The notes below the pieces were generated by a model. That model saw only the letters and a program-made list of their open reading frames with translations. It ran no database searches and was not told the origin of the DNA. DNA of 64,000 bases from Phycomyces nitens (lineage: Eukaryota; Mucoromycota; Mucoromycetes; Mucorales; Phycomycetaceae): the NCBI GenBank assembly GCA_022702545.1, contig JAHRBC010000002.1:5022001-5086000 (forward strand), given 5' to 3'. A program made the position numbers and the translations under genes. Shown in pieces: positions 36,606 to 46,659 of this stretch (the stretch's first letter is position 1; each line of letters opens with the position of its first letter).

Positions 36606-39521
36606 GTATTACAATTCAACGATTGTGGAGTATATTCCTAGCAGATCTATGCAAAATATATTGCTTGACCACGCCAAATTGCATAGCTGAGGCGAAGATA
36701 TATAAACGCACAACAAAATACTATTTTTTTCTTGGATAAACATATATATTTTTTACATTGTTAAAGTTTATATGTTTTTGTCTGCAAGATTTTAAAAGAA
36801 TATTGCTGTATAAAATCAAGAAAACTAGAATCGTAAACTTATAAAGTGTGTTGTTATTTATTGGGGTAGAAGCTAAACTTTGTATTTAGTGTTATTATAT
36901 GCCTCTGTTTAGCATCTCGTTGTCTAGAGGAGCATGTGTTTTCCAATCAGTATTTGCTATACCTTTGGCTGTGAACACTATTAATAAAATAATATTATAT
37001 GTTGCAAAATAACAACAGATGTGTGTAATTGGTCTCCAGATGTCTACAAAAGAGTCAAAGAAGTTTTCGCTGTGTTAGTTGATGCAATCTCCAAAGTAAT
37101 GTCTCCGATGGACTCGCACTCATGACCACCTCCTTATTTCTAACTCGGCAAACCACCTGAGAGTTGCTTTTCTAGAGACCCATCCAACTTAGTATAGGAC
37201 CGACAGGTGCCGTGTTCCTGTATTTTCTGTGATAGATGATTTGGCTTTCATCAGCAAAAGAAAATGATGGTTCTCTGTTTACTGGGAGAGCATCCATACA
37301 TAACATAGAGAGACCTCTTTGTGCAGGTTTGACTATCCTAAAATCAAAAGTTAGGTGAGAAGCAGACACAATTAGTATGGGAATAAATAATAAAGACGTG
37401 GCAAGTAGACAGTACAACAATTTGGCTAATAATAAAGAGCTGTTAAGCTTGGTATGCATTTTCAAATAAAAGACTGAGAAACGAGAAACAAAAACTTCAT
37501 GACGCACCCTTTTATAAGGACCAAAGGTTATACTGTGGTGATATGATCAGCATTTCTAGTTTAATAATAATAAAAAAATATTGTTTAAAAAATTGCAAGT
37601 TATGTTAATCCTTACTGATTTTGACATTGGTTTATGGGAACCAAGGCAGAATATCTGGCTTTATTGTTTATACTAGCTTCCATGTCAAGATATGTACAAC
37701 ATTATACCAAAAAAAAAGTGTGCTGGCAAGGCTTTTGATGGATTATGAGCATAATATAGCTCTTGCAAAAATGAATAAGTAGAAAGCAATTCGACTTGTT
37801 CGTGGTCCTGTAACATTGAAAGGGTCCAAGAACGGCAACTCTGTACTTTATTTTGTTACGCCGAAATGGTCTGTGCGTTACTTTAATAAGGTGAATTAGG
37901 GGCACACAAGGAACTTGCAGTCATATGAAAGTCTGATTTAATAGATACCCAACGGGTAAAAGAGTAATTTGGGCCAGCACAGTCAATAATGGGGTATTTT
38001 GTTGTGAATAAAAGTTTATTATAATGATTCGGAGCTGTAGTAAATATCAAGATAAATAGAAATAAGACATGTTTGTCAATCAAGTGTGGATGGGTATTTT
38101 GGAGAAATATTACAGCTTGTTTGTTATTTTTATTAAATAAAAATTGTGATACAACTTATGCTCTATTTAATAATCTCTTGAAAGCCAAGTAGCTAAGCTT
38201 TAGACTCGGGGATTTTTTTTTTTGGCCAAGTCTCTTTTATTTTAACTATATTTTAACTTTATACGTCCATTGGATAAATAAAATAAAATAATAAAGTTGT
38301 TTTTGATCTCTATTAACCAAATATCCTTTATATCAAAATATTGAATATAATGGTGTATATGACATTGCGTTTTTCTCGGTTCCAATGTATTCACAACGAT
38401 TGGGTCTATTAGATTGTGAATTTCACTTGAAAATTGTTATATGAATAAATCATTTAATTAGGTGCTCTTTTTTTTTACTGCTCTAATATATCAAAGATCC
38501 TTTGTTATTGAATAAAAATGTATTGTCTGTAAGAGTTGATTAGACATCCAAACAAACTCTATTGTAACCATCAGACAGGCAGCAATTTTAGACAAGTAGC
38601 CAAGACAAAAAGCACGACATCTTGGTCACATTTTAGTCTAAAGAGCATTTACAAAGAACTCTTGGGTGCCCTCCCGTGTTGCTCTACCAGGACCAAGCCT
38701 TATGTCTAGGGTTCTTACTCTGTATGTTTTCAATTGACTAAAAAGAATGACAAACCCTCAATGGCCTATATCCGACAGTCTATCTAGACCATTAATGATA
38801 CATTTGTGCCTTGTATTTGCTCAAACATTATTGTCTGATTCCACCATGAACCATTTTAGATGTCTTTAAAATAGCTTTATCTTGCAGTTTCTACTACCAA
38901 ACTGACATTTCAACACAGCTTGTCTGTACTATTAAACTATCCATCTAACAATGGGTTTTCAGTACCATTACAGAACCAAACCCCTTTATAAGCTTACTGT
39001 GTTACCCAATGGGTAAATTCACCTCTGGTAAGCTATAAATAAGATGAAAAGTATTTGGTATTTATACATCTATTGATAATCTCCATCTAGATATACTATT
39101 ATCCGTTAAAAAGAGGTTCCAGCCTTTTGTATAAACAGACTGTATATTTTTTTTAATAAAAAGTCAATTCAGGCAAAAGATCTAAATGCCTATAAAAATG
39201 CGGTCTCTCTATTGTTATACTACATTTTGACGTTTGAATTATGTATACTGCACTATAGAATATTTTTTGATTGCTATTAATGGCATTATCATCCCATAAA
39301 AGCTACATCAGCAACTCGCTTAATATATATATATATATTCCAGATATTGTTTTTATGTGTGTGTATACGTGTTACGAACAGGTATTTCCAACCAGATCTG
39401 TATAATAAATAAAACATATAATACAAGCTTCTCTCTATTGGGGTAGTAACATTCCAAGATCTACATGTAAATATTTTTTTGTGTGAGAGAGAGAAAGAGA
39501 AAATATAGAGATGATATATCC
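36606..39521. other. 2.9-kb AT-rich region without a clear gene
   Basis: Apart from a doubtful small open frame on the minus strand at 37172-37459, no gene is seen. An AT run sits at 39321-39338, and the HIS5 3' untranslated region closes the interval. Confidence 0.55.
37172..37459 (-). CDS. doubtful small secreted or membrane ORF
   Basis: A 95-residue frame starts at an ATG (MHTKLNSSLLLAKLLYCLL) and opens with a strongly hydrophobic stretch that could be a signal peptide or anchor. A polar region without known motifs follows. Inside it, the minus strand shows ACCTAACTTTTGATTTTAG, a textbook branch point and acceptor, so the real structure may be spliced with an exon junction near 37338. No family is recognised, and it lies in AT-rich DNA with no neighbours. 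It may be chance. Confidence 0.2.
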   Translation of the reverse strand: MHTKLNSSLLLAKLLYCLLATSLLFIPILIVSASHLTFDFRIVKPAQRGLSMLCMDALPVNREPSFSFADESQIIYHRKYRNTAPVGPILSWMGL

Positions 39522-40775
39522 TTAAACGGTCTTTAATGCCTTTTCCAACTGGTCCAACAAAATCTTGTTGTCCTGCTCAGTGCCAACAGTGACACGAAGG
39601 CAGCCCAGGCATCCGTGCTCCTTTCCTCTGAATCTGACAACCACACCCAAGGACTCGGCCAAGAGACTATAGACCTTTTCGGCACGGACATTGCAGGGCT
39701 TGTTGTTCTTGTCGAGGATCTCGACCAAGATAAAGTTGGCATCGTTTGTGCCAAGAATCTTACCCAGACCCTGGACAGGGAAAGATGTGAAGTGCTTGAT
39801 GAGAATGTCGCGCTGGTTGATGAGTGCAGAACGGTAGGTGTTCATGGTGGCAAGACCCTCGTCAGAGAGAGCCTCATAAGCAATTGTGGCACTGGGAGTA
39901 CCAATGTTGTAAGGCGCCTTTGTGTTGTTGAGGATCTGGATCAGGTCAGGGTTACCCAATGCAATGCCAAGTCTAAGCTTAAATTAATATCTGATTTTTT
40001 TTGACATTTATAAATGATTGTATATTTACCTGATACCAGCCAAACCAAAGCTCTTTGAGAGGGTTTGCATGACAACAAGGTTGGGATACTTGTCTACCCA
40101 GGTAGAAACAGTGCCTTCTTCGTGGTCGATAAAGTCTACATAGGCCTCATCGACTACGACGATGCCTTCGTATCCAGACTCCAGGACAGCACGGATGCTC
40201 TTGTGAGAGAGAGCAGTACCGGTGGGGTTACCAGGGGAGCACAAGAACACAATCTTGATTTCGGGGTTGGCTTTCAAGGAAGCAGCGATCTTTTAAACAA
40301 ATATAAAGAGATTAGCAGTGTAGATTAAGGTTTTTGTTCAATTGCTTACATCGTCCAGACGAAGCTGGTAGGCACCACCTTCGACATTGAGGTTGGAGCG
40401 GACAACACCGACATCGTTGATCTGGGCACAGACAGAGTACATTCCATAGGTTGGAGGAGTAATGAGGATCTTGTCTTTGCCAGGTACGCATGCCACACGA
40501 ATGAGCAGATCAATGACCTCATCAGATCCTACACCGAGAAAGACATGGCGGACAGAGGGCACTTTGCGCAACTTGATAACACGCTCCTTGATGCGGGAAT
40601 GGTATGGATCGGGGTATCTGTTGAGCTCACCCTCACGCTTGGTGGCCAGGGCAGGTCCATAGGCATTCTCGTTGGCATCCAACAAGACACCTTCGCTATA
40701 GTCATCGCGAGCACAGCGATAGGGAGCAAGGGAAAGGATATTGGGACGAATGACCTTTTCGATGGAGAATGGCAT
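39522..40775 (-). CDS. HIS5: histidinol-phosphate aminotransferase
   Basis: Three exons (40775-40350, 40289-40030, 39972-39522) give 378 residues, normal for the family. The enzyme transfers an amino group from glutamate to imidazole-acetol phosphate, giving L-histidinol phosphate in histidine synthesis. Diagnostic features of class I/II PLP aminotransferases are LDANENAYGPAL at the N-terminus, FLCSPGNPTGTAL, VVVDEAYVDF with the Asp that contacts the pyridine nitrogen, and TLSKSFGLAG with the Schiff-base Lys at residue 221. VRFRGKEHGCLGCLRVTVGT near the end carries the substrate-binding Arg region. A perfect TGACTCA site lies 95-101 nt upstream of the ATG, consistent with Gcn4/CPC1 control. 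It is divergent from the BLOC1S2 homologue. Confidence 0.97.
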
Positions 40776-40869
40776 TGTTTAAGAAAGTATATGTGTTTTC
40801 AAAAGAAGAAGAAAAGAAGAGGGGAAATGAAAGATGGGAAAATATACAAAAAATAAAATAAATTGACTG

Positions 40870-40876
40870 TGACTCA
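40870..40876. promoter_or_regulatory. Gcn4/CPC1-type site TGACTCA (HIS5 proximal)
   Basis: A perfect seven-base TGACTCA lies 95-101 nt before the HIS5 ATG. In fungi this is the binding site of the bZIP activator of general amino-acid control. Confidence 0.7.
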
Positions 40877-41002
40877 ACGTGCGGGGGTAAAGAAGAATGT
40901 CATCAAGAAGCACCGACAAGAAACAATAGGCCTATATATATATATATATATATGTATATATAAAAAGGGTTGATTTTAGGTGAGCTGGAATGATCAAGTC
41001 TC

Positions 41003-41009
41003 TGAGTCA
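41003..41009. promoter_or_regulatory. Gcn4/CPC1-type site TGAGTCA (HIS5 distal)
   Basis: A second perfect heptamer, on the opposite strand to the first, about 230 nt upstream of HIS5 and 310 nt upstream of the BLOC1S2 homologue. Confidence 0.6.
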
Positions 41010-41320
41010 TCTTTAGCAATCGACGAGCGATCTTTTGTGTATGATTGCTTGGATTGGTAACACCTCTGCCAGTTAAGATTGGCCCATCAATCATGTTTAT
41101 TAGGTCTGGAATTGGTGTAATACGATTATTACCAAGCTACAAGTGATTTGGGTCTAATAGCCAATGTTTGGACCTCAAAGTGTTTATGGCATTCATAGTC
41201 AAGAGGAAGCACACCTGGAGTCTTTGGGTCATGAAGGGTTTATAGTGTGACTTGATGACGCATGTTTTAGTATCCTGTCCTGAGAGCGAGTATATTCTTT
41301 TATTTTTCTTTCTTTGCCTC

Positions 41321-41895
41321 ATGTCAGAATCTTCATCCACTGCTCGACCAGCCCGTTCATCGGCACCTAATCTTGATGAGGCTACAAAGATGCTCGATCA
41401 GGAGCATGTCACTCGACTGACCGAGGAAGTTTTTCGAAAGCTGTCAAACTACACCCGTTCAGAACTACTAGGTACCAAAGAATGATATTCTATAGACAAC
41501 CATTGTTAATCGCCTTTCAAGTGGTTGCGGAGGACTGCCAGCTCTTGGAAACAATGAACAAGATGACAAGAGAAAAATACACCCAAATGTCAGAAATGAG
41601 CCAGAGATTGATGGACGAAATGTCAAAGGTTCAGAATACATGTAAGAATAGACAGTCTGGGTTTTGATTGTAACATAAAAAAAATGGAATGCTTTTATAG
41701 ACGCAGACTTTGGGCACTTTACTGCACAGATTGACGCAATCAGCCAACAGGCCATCCAGATGGAAAAGACGGCCATTGCCCTGGACGAATATTCTCGACA
41801 CTTGGGTAAGGGAAAGCCTTGTTGGGGTGCTTTGGCTGATAGATCAATATATTTTATTCAATGTAGAGAATAAGCTCCAGCTTCGTCCAGCATGA
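41321..41895 (+). CDS. BLOC1S2: BLOC-1 complex subunit 2 homologue
   Basis: Four small exons (41321-41471, 41522-41641, 41701-41805, 41867-41895) give 134 residues, the usual size. The protein is almost wholly helical and coiled-coil from residue 20. The segment EDCQLLETMNKMTREKYTQM aligns by eye with the conserved EDYKLLENMNKLTSLKY-like core of BLOC1S2. The later part (FGHFTAQIDAISQQAIQMEK, then ALDEYSRHLENK) matches its C-terminal helix. BLOC-1 and the related BORC complex act in endosome and lysosome positioning and tubulation; here the subunit would be cytosolic and membrane-associated. ATG 41321 was chosen over an upstream ATG that would add a hydrophobic leader unlike the family. The ARG8 start lies only 107 nt past the stop codon. 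Confidence 0.85.
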
Positions 41896-41898
41896 CTC

Positions 41899-41905
41899 TG
41901 AGTCA
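41899..41905. promoter_or_regulatory. Gcn4/CPC1-type site TGAGTCA upstream of ARG8
   Basis: The heptamer lies 98-104 nt before the ARG8 ATG. It is part of the 15-base perfect palindrome ATGACTCTGAGTCAT (41892-41906), whose left arm contains the stop codon of the preceding gene. Its position mirrors that of the HIS5 site. Confidence 0.7.
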
Positions 41906-42002
41906 TTGTGACTTGTTGGGTTTTATAAATCCAAGTCTTAAATCCCTCGTCTCTCTCTTTTTTTTTCTGTTTGGTTTATTCTCTAAACATTAATATTATA
42001 TC

Positions 42003-43644
42003 ATGTCCAAATCTGCCCTCTCTTTACTGGCAAACCGCTCGCTTAAAAGCAACTTTGGCAGAGCATTGAGAGCACCAGCCGTTTTGGTATGCTTCTTTGG
42101 CACCAATAGACACATGCTTTGTTTGATAAATTATAATAAAACGTCCATCTATTGTTTGTCTTTAGGCCAGACATATCGGCAGTGTTCCCACCCCTGTTTC
42201 AGAGGTATGCCAATGTCTCTGGTTTCAATTGTTTAATATATATTTAAAAAAATGTGCCCTTAGATTACCCACCCAGACACCAGTGTTCCTCAGCAGACAC
42301 TCGACCGTGTCCATGAATTCAACAAGTACACCGTCACCACTTACAACCGGCCAGATATAGTGATCTCTCGTGGAAAGGGAGCCTACCTCTACGACACTAG
42401 CGACCGTGCCTATCTTGATTTTACTGCCGGAATCGCCGTCACAGCACTTGGCCACTCTGATGAAGAAGTTGCCAAAGTATTGTACGAACAGGCACAAAAG
42501 CTGGTTCATGTCAGCAACCTGTACCACAACGAGCATGCCGGAGCACTTGCAGAGAAGCTTGTAACTGCTACTCAAAAGAGTGGTGGAGAATGGGCCAACA
42601 AGATCTTCTTGGCAAACTCTGGCACAGAAGCCAACGAGGGTGCGCTCAAGTTTGCTCGCAAGTGGGGAAAGGATGTTTCGGGCCCTGAGAAGATGGAGAT
42701 TGTGTGCTTCACAAATGCCTTCCATGGCCGTAGCATGGGTGCTCTTTCGGCCACCTACAACCCCAAGTACCAAAAGCCATTTGCTCCTCTTGTTCCTGGC
42801 TTTGTTACTGCCCCATTCAACGACACTGAAAAGGCTGTCGAGGCCATTACTGAGCGCACCTGTGGTGTGATTATTGAGCCCATTCAGGGCGAGGGTGGTG
42901 TTCATGCAGCCAAAGACGACTTTATCGAGGCAATCCGTGCACAGTGCACAAAGGTCAATGCACTGTTGATCTTTGATGAGATTCAGGTATGGAAAACAAA
43001 AATTGGGGTGTTTGGATTCAGCCAAGGTACTGATGATAATGATGGTGGTGATCTAGTGTGGTCTTGGTCGCTCTGGTAAGCTTTGGGGCCACCAGCACTT
43101 TAGCAGTGGCTGCATACCCGATATTCTCACCATGGCTAAGCCTCTTGCCAATGGTATCCCAATTGGTGCCATCATGACCAACGAAAAGGTTGGAAAGATG
43201 ATCCAAGCAGGTAAATATAGGTTGGCGAGGTAAATAAATTCCCAACTGACAATTTTGTGGCTAGGTGACCATGGCACTACCTTTGGCGGCAACCCTCTTG
43301 CATCTGCCGTTGCCCTGAATGTGGTTGGTCGTATCAGCAAGGATGAGTTTATCAAGTCTGTGAATGAAAAGGGAGCTGCACTCAAGGAAGATCTCGAGGC
43401 TCTCCAGGCTGCCTATCCCAGCGTCATCAAGGCTGTCCGTGGCAAGGGTCTCCTTCTCGGTGTTGAGTTTACCAAGGATCCTTCACCAATTGTCAAGATG
43501 GCTCGTGAGCGTGGTTTGTTGGTTGTCACTGCTGGGTGCAACACTGTGCGTGTTATTCCTGCTCTCACCATCAGCAAGGAAGAGGCTCGTGAGGGTGTTG
43601 CTCGTCTTGCTGGAGCTGTTGAGCAGTTTTCCAAGGCTGGTTAG
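42003..43644 (+). CDS. ARG8: acetylornithine aminotransferase, mitochondrial
   Basis: Five exons (42003-42086, 42166-42204, 42264-42986, 43057-43210, 43265-43644) give 459 residues. The enzyme converts N-acetylglutamate semialdehyde to N-acetylornithine in arginine synthesis, using PLP. The first 35 residues (SALSLLANRSLKSNFGRALR) are Arg/Ser/Leu-rich without acids, a mitochondrial targeting peptide. Class III aminotransferase motifs follow: LDFTAGIAVTALGH, LANSGTEANEGALKFAR, NAFHGRSMGALSAT, LLIFDEIQCGLGRSGKLW, and ILTMAKPLANGIPIGA with the PLP Lys near residue 310. GTTFGGNPLA completes the set. Exons 1 and 2 are tiny and encode mainly the presequence. An ornithine aminotransferase is the main alternative; the presequence, the FDEIQCGLGRSGKLW wording and the Gcn4 site favour ARG8. 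Confidence 0.95.
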
Positions 43645-43870
43645 ATGATCCATTTTGAATAAAAAAAAATATACATATATATATATATAAATTAGACATT
43701 TGATGGTATTTATAAAGGCTATTATAAAAAAATTATAATTGAAACAATCCAATTCTTGTTTATTTATTTATATTTATTTATTTATTGGCATTGTCTCACC
43801 TGTCCTTGATCCCGAAATTCATTCTCCGGACTGATCAATCTTGTACGCGACTGTCTGGAAAGCAAGTGTA

Positions 43871-45009
43871 ATGATGGCCTCGACAGATGAAATCAATCTT
43901 TACAGACTACTCATTAGCTGTGAGAAGAAGATTAGCCAAGAGAATGTTGATCTCTGGACAGGCTCAGAGAAGATAAAGTTCGCTACAGTCAGTTAAACAC
44001 AACCCACTCACTTCCTTCAACTCATGATTGCAACAGTATGTTAGATATCTACAGTCCCTCATTAGACGTGCTGGTCTCACTCAGAGGTAATCTAGAAATA
44101 TTAAGCAGAAGCTGTGCTAATGATGAACAGCCGAGAATGCAATGAGCGGATTAATTTGTTGGCAGAAGCAGTGGCATCCCATAACATGGTAAATCACAAG
44201 GAGCCTGTATTCTAGTATAAACAAAACGAGTGATGAGTGTGTGTAGCAAGTGGATGTAGAAAAGGGTATTGCAGAATCCAGAGCCACCAAAAAGATTCAA
44301 CTCGACAATCTCCTGGCCCAAGAGACACCTGAACCCGAGTGGCTCTTGGCTCTCAGACAAGAAATTAGCCGAGAGAAAGAGGAGGAAAAGACTGAAAGGG
44401 AGAGTGAGAATGGTAGGCAAAGCATTAAAATAAATTGTTTTTATTTAAAAAAAAAAGTGTATTTAGCACCAGTTGAGACATCAGTTGAGAAACCAGTTGA
44501 GAAACCAGTTGAGAAACCAGTTGAGAAACCAGAGCTACGACAGAGACAAGGGTAAGTGGAACCAAGGTTAAGGTAAGGTGAGTTGGCCCAACTGACGGCT
44601 GTTTTTTTTTAAAAGGGCTGGGATTAGCCGGGAAGAAGAAACGTCCAATATTGAGCATGTTCTCCAACATCATCGCCAAATGCACGATGAACTTACGACG
44701 GACCTGGGAAGAATGGCCCAGCAGCTGAAGATGAATAGCATGAGATTTGGTGATACATTGGCTAAGGACGACATGGTAAGAGATCAAGGCAAATCTTTCT
44801 TGGCATTTATCTTTTCCTAGGTCCTCAAGGATGCCCAAGAAGCGGTGGAAACCAACCTGGAGCGTATGCAGCGAGAGGGCAAGCGTCTAGAAGTCCATAA
44901 TTCAAAGGCATGGGGAACCAGCTTCATGACACTGGGAATTGTGCTGTTTGTGTGCATCGCATTCATTCTCGTGTTTCTGACCATCAAGCTGCTCCCAAAG
45001 GCAAAATAG
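43871..45009 (+). CDS. USE1: USE1-type SNARE of Golgi-to-ER traffic
   Basis: Seven exons (43871-43987, 44037-44086, 44131-44188, 44247-44412, 44467-44551, 44616-44775, 44821-45009) give 274 residues. The N-terminus (EINLYRLLISCEKKISQENV) matches the conserved opening of Use1/p31 proteins. Near residue 180, NIEHVLQHHRQMHDELTTDL is the family's hallmark before the SNARE helix, which runs to about residue 240. A single membrane anchor (TSFMTLGIVLFVCIAFILVF) occupies residues 245-267, followed by a short KLLPKAK tail, making a tail-anchored ER protein. Use1 pairs with Sec20, Ufe1 and Sec22 for fusion of COPI vesicles with the ER. Two adjacent ATGs at 43871 and 43874 make the exact start uncertain by one residue. 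Exon 5 carries a fourfold Val-Glu-Lys-Pro repeat. Sec20 was considered, but the C-terminal region fits Use1 better. Confidence 0.85.
44484..44531 (+). repeat. in-frame 12-bp repeat, four copies, within USE1
   Basis: Four exact copies of GTTGAGAAACCA encode (VEKP)4 in the linker between the N-terminal region and the SNARE helix. A diverged unit (GTTGAGACATCA) precedes them. The exon begins and ends close to the repeat. Confidence 0.95.
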
Positions 45010-45505
45010 ACCCAAACTAGTTTTCTGCAAGATAAATATTACCCGATGGCTCATGGTCGGACCTGGTTATTTTTCTGCAGCCTTAATGATGATGACATTT
45101 GTGATTACTAAAATGTTCTTGGGAATAATGATGGTTGTAGTACGATTGTAGTGCAACTAAAAGGTTAACTTTCATTTTCTGCAACTGAAATTTAGAAATC
45201 TAAACTTTCACGTCCAACCATTCTATTTTCTGCTCAATCTAGAGTTCTCTGAATGGCATTCAAGGGGCGATGTTGAAGGGTTTCTACCATAGCTTGGCGT
45301 CATGGACATTTTGTTATTATTATTATTTTTGCTAGTTAACACACTCACACACACACATTGTGGGACAAAAGGGTCTTATACTCTTGCACCCAACAGACAT
45401 TCAAAGATAGATAGATATATGTGTGTATATATATAAATGGCATTATTCACTCACTCTCTTTTTTTTATTATTATTTATTTTTATTATTATTATTTTTATT
45501 ATCAT
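45010..45505. other. convergent 3' intergenic region
   Basis: This lies between the 3' ends of USE1 (plus) and YPD1 (minus), so it should hold both terminators. It contains CA-rich and ATT microsatellites (CACTCACACACACACA near 45345 and (TTA)n at 45464-45500). No gene is seen. Confidence 0.65.
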
Positions 45506-46229
45506 TTATCGATCCTGTACATCGTAAAAATTCTTTAGGTATTCCTCGGCCTCAGAGTACTCGGCCTTGACTTGAGGCAAAAGAGGTGTAATTTTGGCCA
45601 ACGCTTCGGCCTCTTCCAACTTCTCTCCCTCTTCATCCTGACGGTTACCAATATTCTGAATCTTTTCACAGGTTGCCTTGACCTTTCTCAGGCCAATTGC
45701 AGCCGAACTTCCCTTGAGGAAATGTCCCAGGCGCGAGAGTTCTGGCAGATCCTTCTTGTCTCTAATAGAAATCAACATTGGTTATAAACACTATTCTTGG
45801 TTTCCCTGACCAGCCAGCCAACTTACAGTGCAGCATCCATGTCCTCAAAGGTGGCTTCTGCTTGTTCAAAGTAGTTGAGAACAATGCTGTACGAAAAGTC
45901 ATGATCATCTTCATCGTCCATGTCCAGCAGTTGATCAAAAGTATTCATGTCAATGAGCTCTTCGGCATTCAACACTCGTGCTTCATTGCTCTCCTCTGAA
46001 TGCTTGGAGTCGTTATCCGATCCATCGTCCTCCTCCTCCTCTTCTTCTTCTTTTGGGCTGGAAGGTGTCAGAGGCTTGTTTTTTTATTTTTTATTTTTTG
46101 GTGTTCATGGCCGTGATTTAGTTGCAGGTGTATGCCTTTGCTTCATTCTCGGGCAGGAGTACCTCTCACCTTTTGGTTCTCAATCTTGGTTGGCAATGGC
46201 GAACGGGCACTGGTTTCCTTGGCTGACAT
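45506..46229 (-). CDS. YPD1: histidine phosphotransfer (HPt) protein, Ypd1 type
   Basis: Three exons (46229-46170, 46074-45827, 45761-45506) give 187 residues. Ypd1 relays phosphate from hybrid histidine kinases to response regulators in osmotic and oxidative stress signalling. The HPt signature is HFLKGSSAAIGL, with phospho-accepting His at residue 116 followed by the conserved Lys and Gly-Ser. FDQLLDMDDEDDHDFSYSIV and YFEQAEATFEDMD make the preceding helices, and a C-terminal helical pair follows. The first 55 residues are polar and carry an acidic run (EEEEEEEDD) not needed for the fold; yeast Ypd1 lacks such an extension. It is convergent with USE1 and upstream of SQS1 on the same strand. 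Confidence 0.95.
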
Positions 46230-46659
46230 TTTTGAATAAGAGGTGATGCAAAAACTGTGAGAGAGAAAGCAAAAAGGGCAAAAGAAGCGAGTTTGTGATT
46301 TGGGAATAAAATATATATATATATATATATATAAAGGAGATCGTTACGTGCACCCTCTTAAATGTTCCTATTTGCACCATATTCTCATTTGCGTCATTGA
46401 TATATGTATAATAGTCCAAATATAATGTATAAAAAAAAAGGCCGTCTTGACACACATTTTGGTCAATAGCGTTTGCTGGTCCCGCCTCTTTCGAGACCTC
46501 TGGACCCACAACACAACCCTGTACAGGGAGTACGAGAAAACAGTGGATAGGGTCCAAGGTTCTAGATTCGATGCAGTGTCATTTTTTATATATATACAAA
46601 TAAATAAATAGATAAATAAAAAGATAAAAAGGTCTGTTTATTGTGTTATCATACATAGA
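46230..46659. other. YPD1 upstream region and SQS1 3' end
   Basis: A 430-bp gap on the minus-strand side of YPD1. It holds an AT microsatellite (46309-46333) about 80-105 nt before the YPD1 ATG, where the promoter should lie. No gene is seen. Confidence 0.6.

Larger units (their letters stand above)
40776..41320. promoter_or_regulatory. divergent HIS5 / BLOC1S2 promoter
   Basis: This 545-bp region separates two start codons that face away from each other. It contains purine-rich leader sequence next to HIS5, an AT microsatellite at 40933-40953 and two Gcn4-type heptamers (listed separately). No other gene is seen. Confidence 0.7.

Noticed and set aside
41255..41320. Upstream ATG for the BLOC1S2 homologue adding 22 residues
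   Set aside because: It would add a hydrophobic leader absent from this cytosolic family; ATG 41321 gives the normal length.
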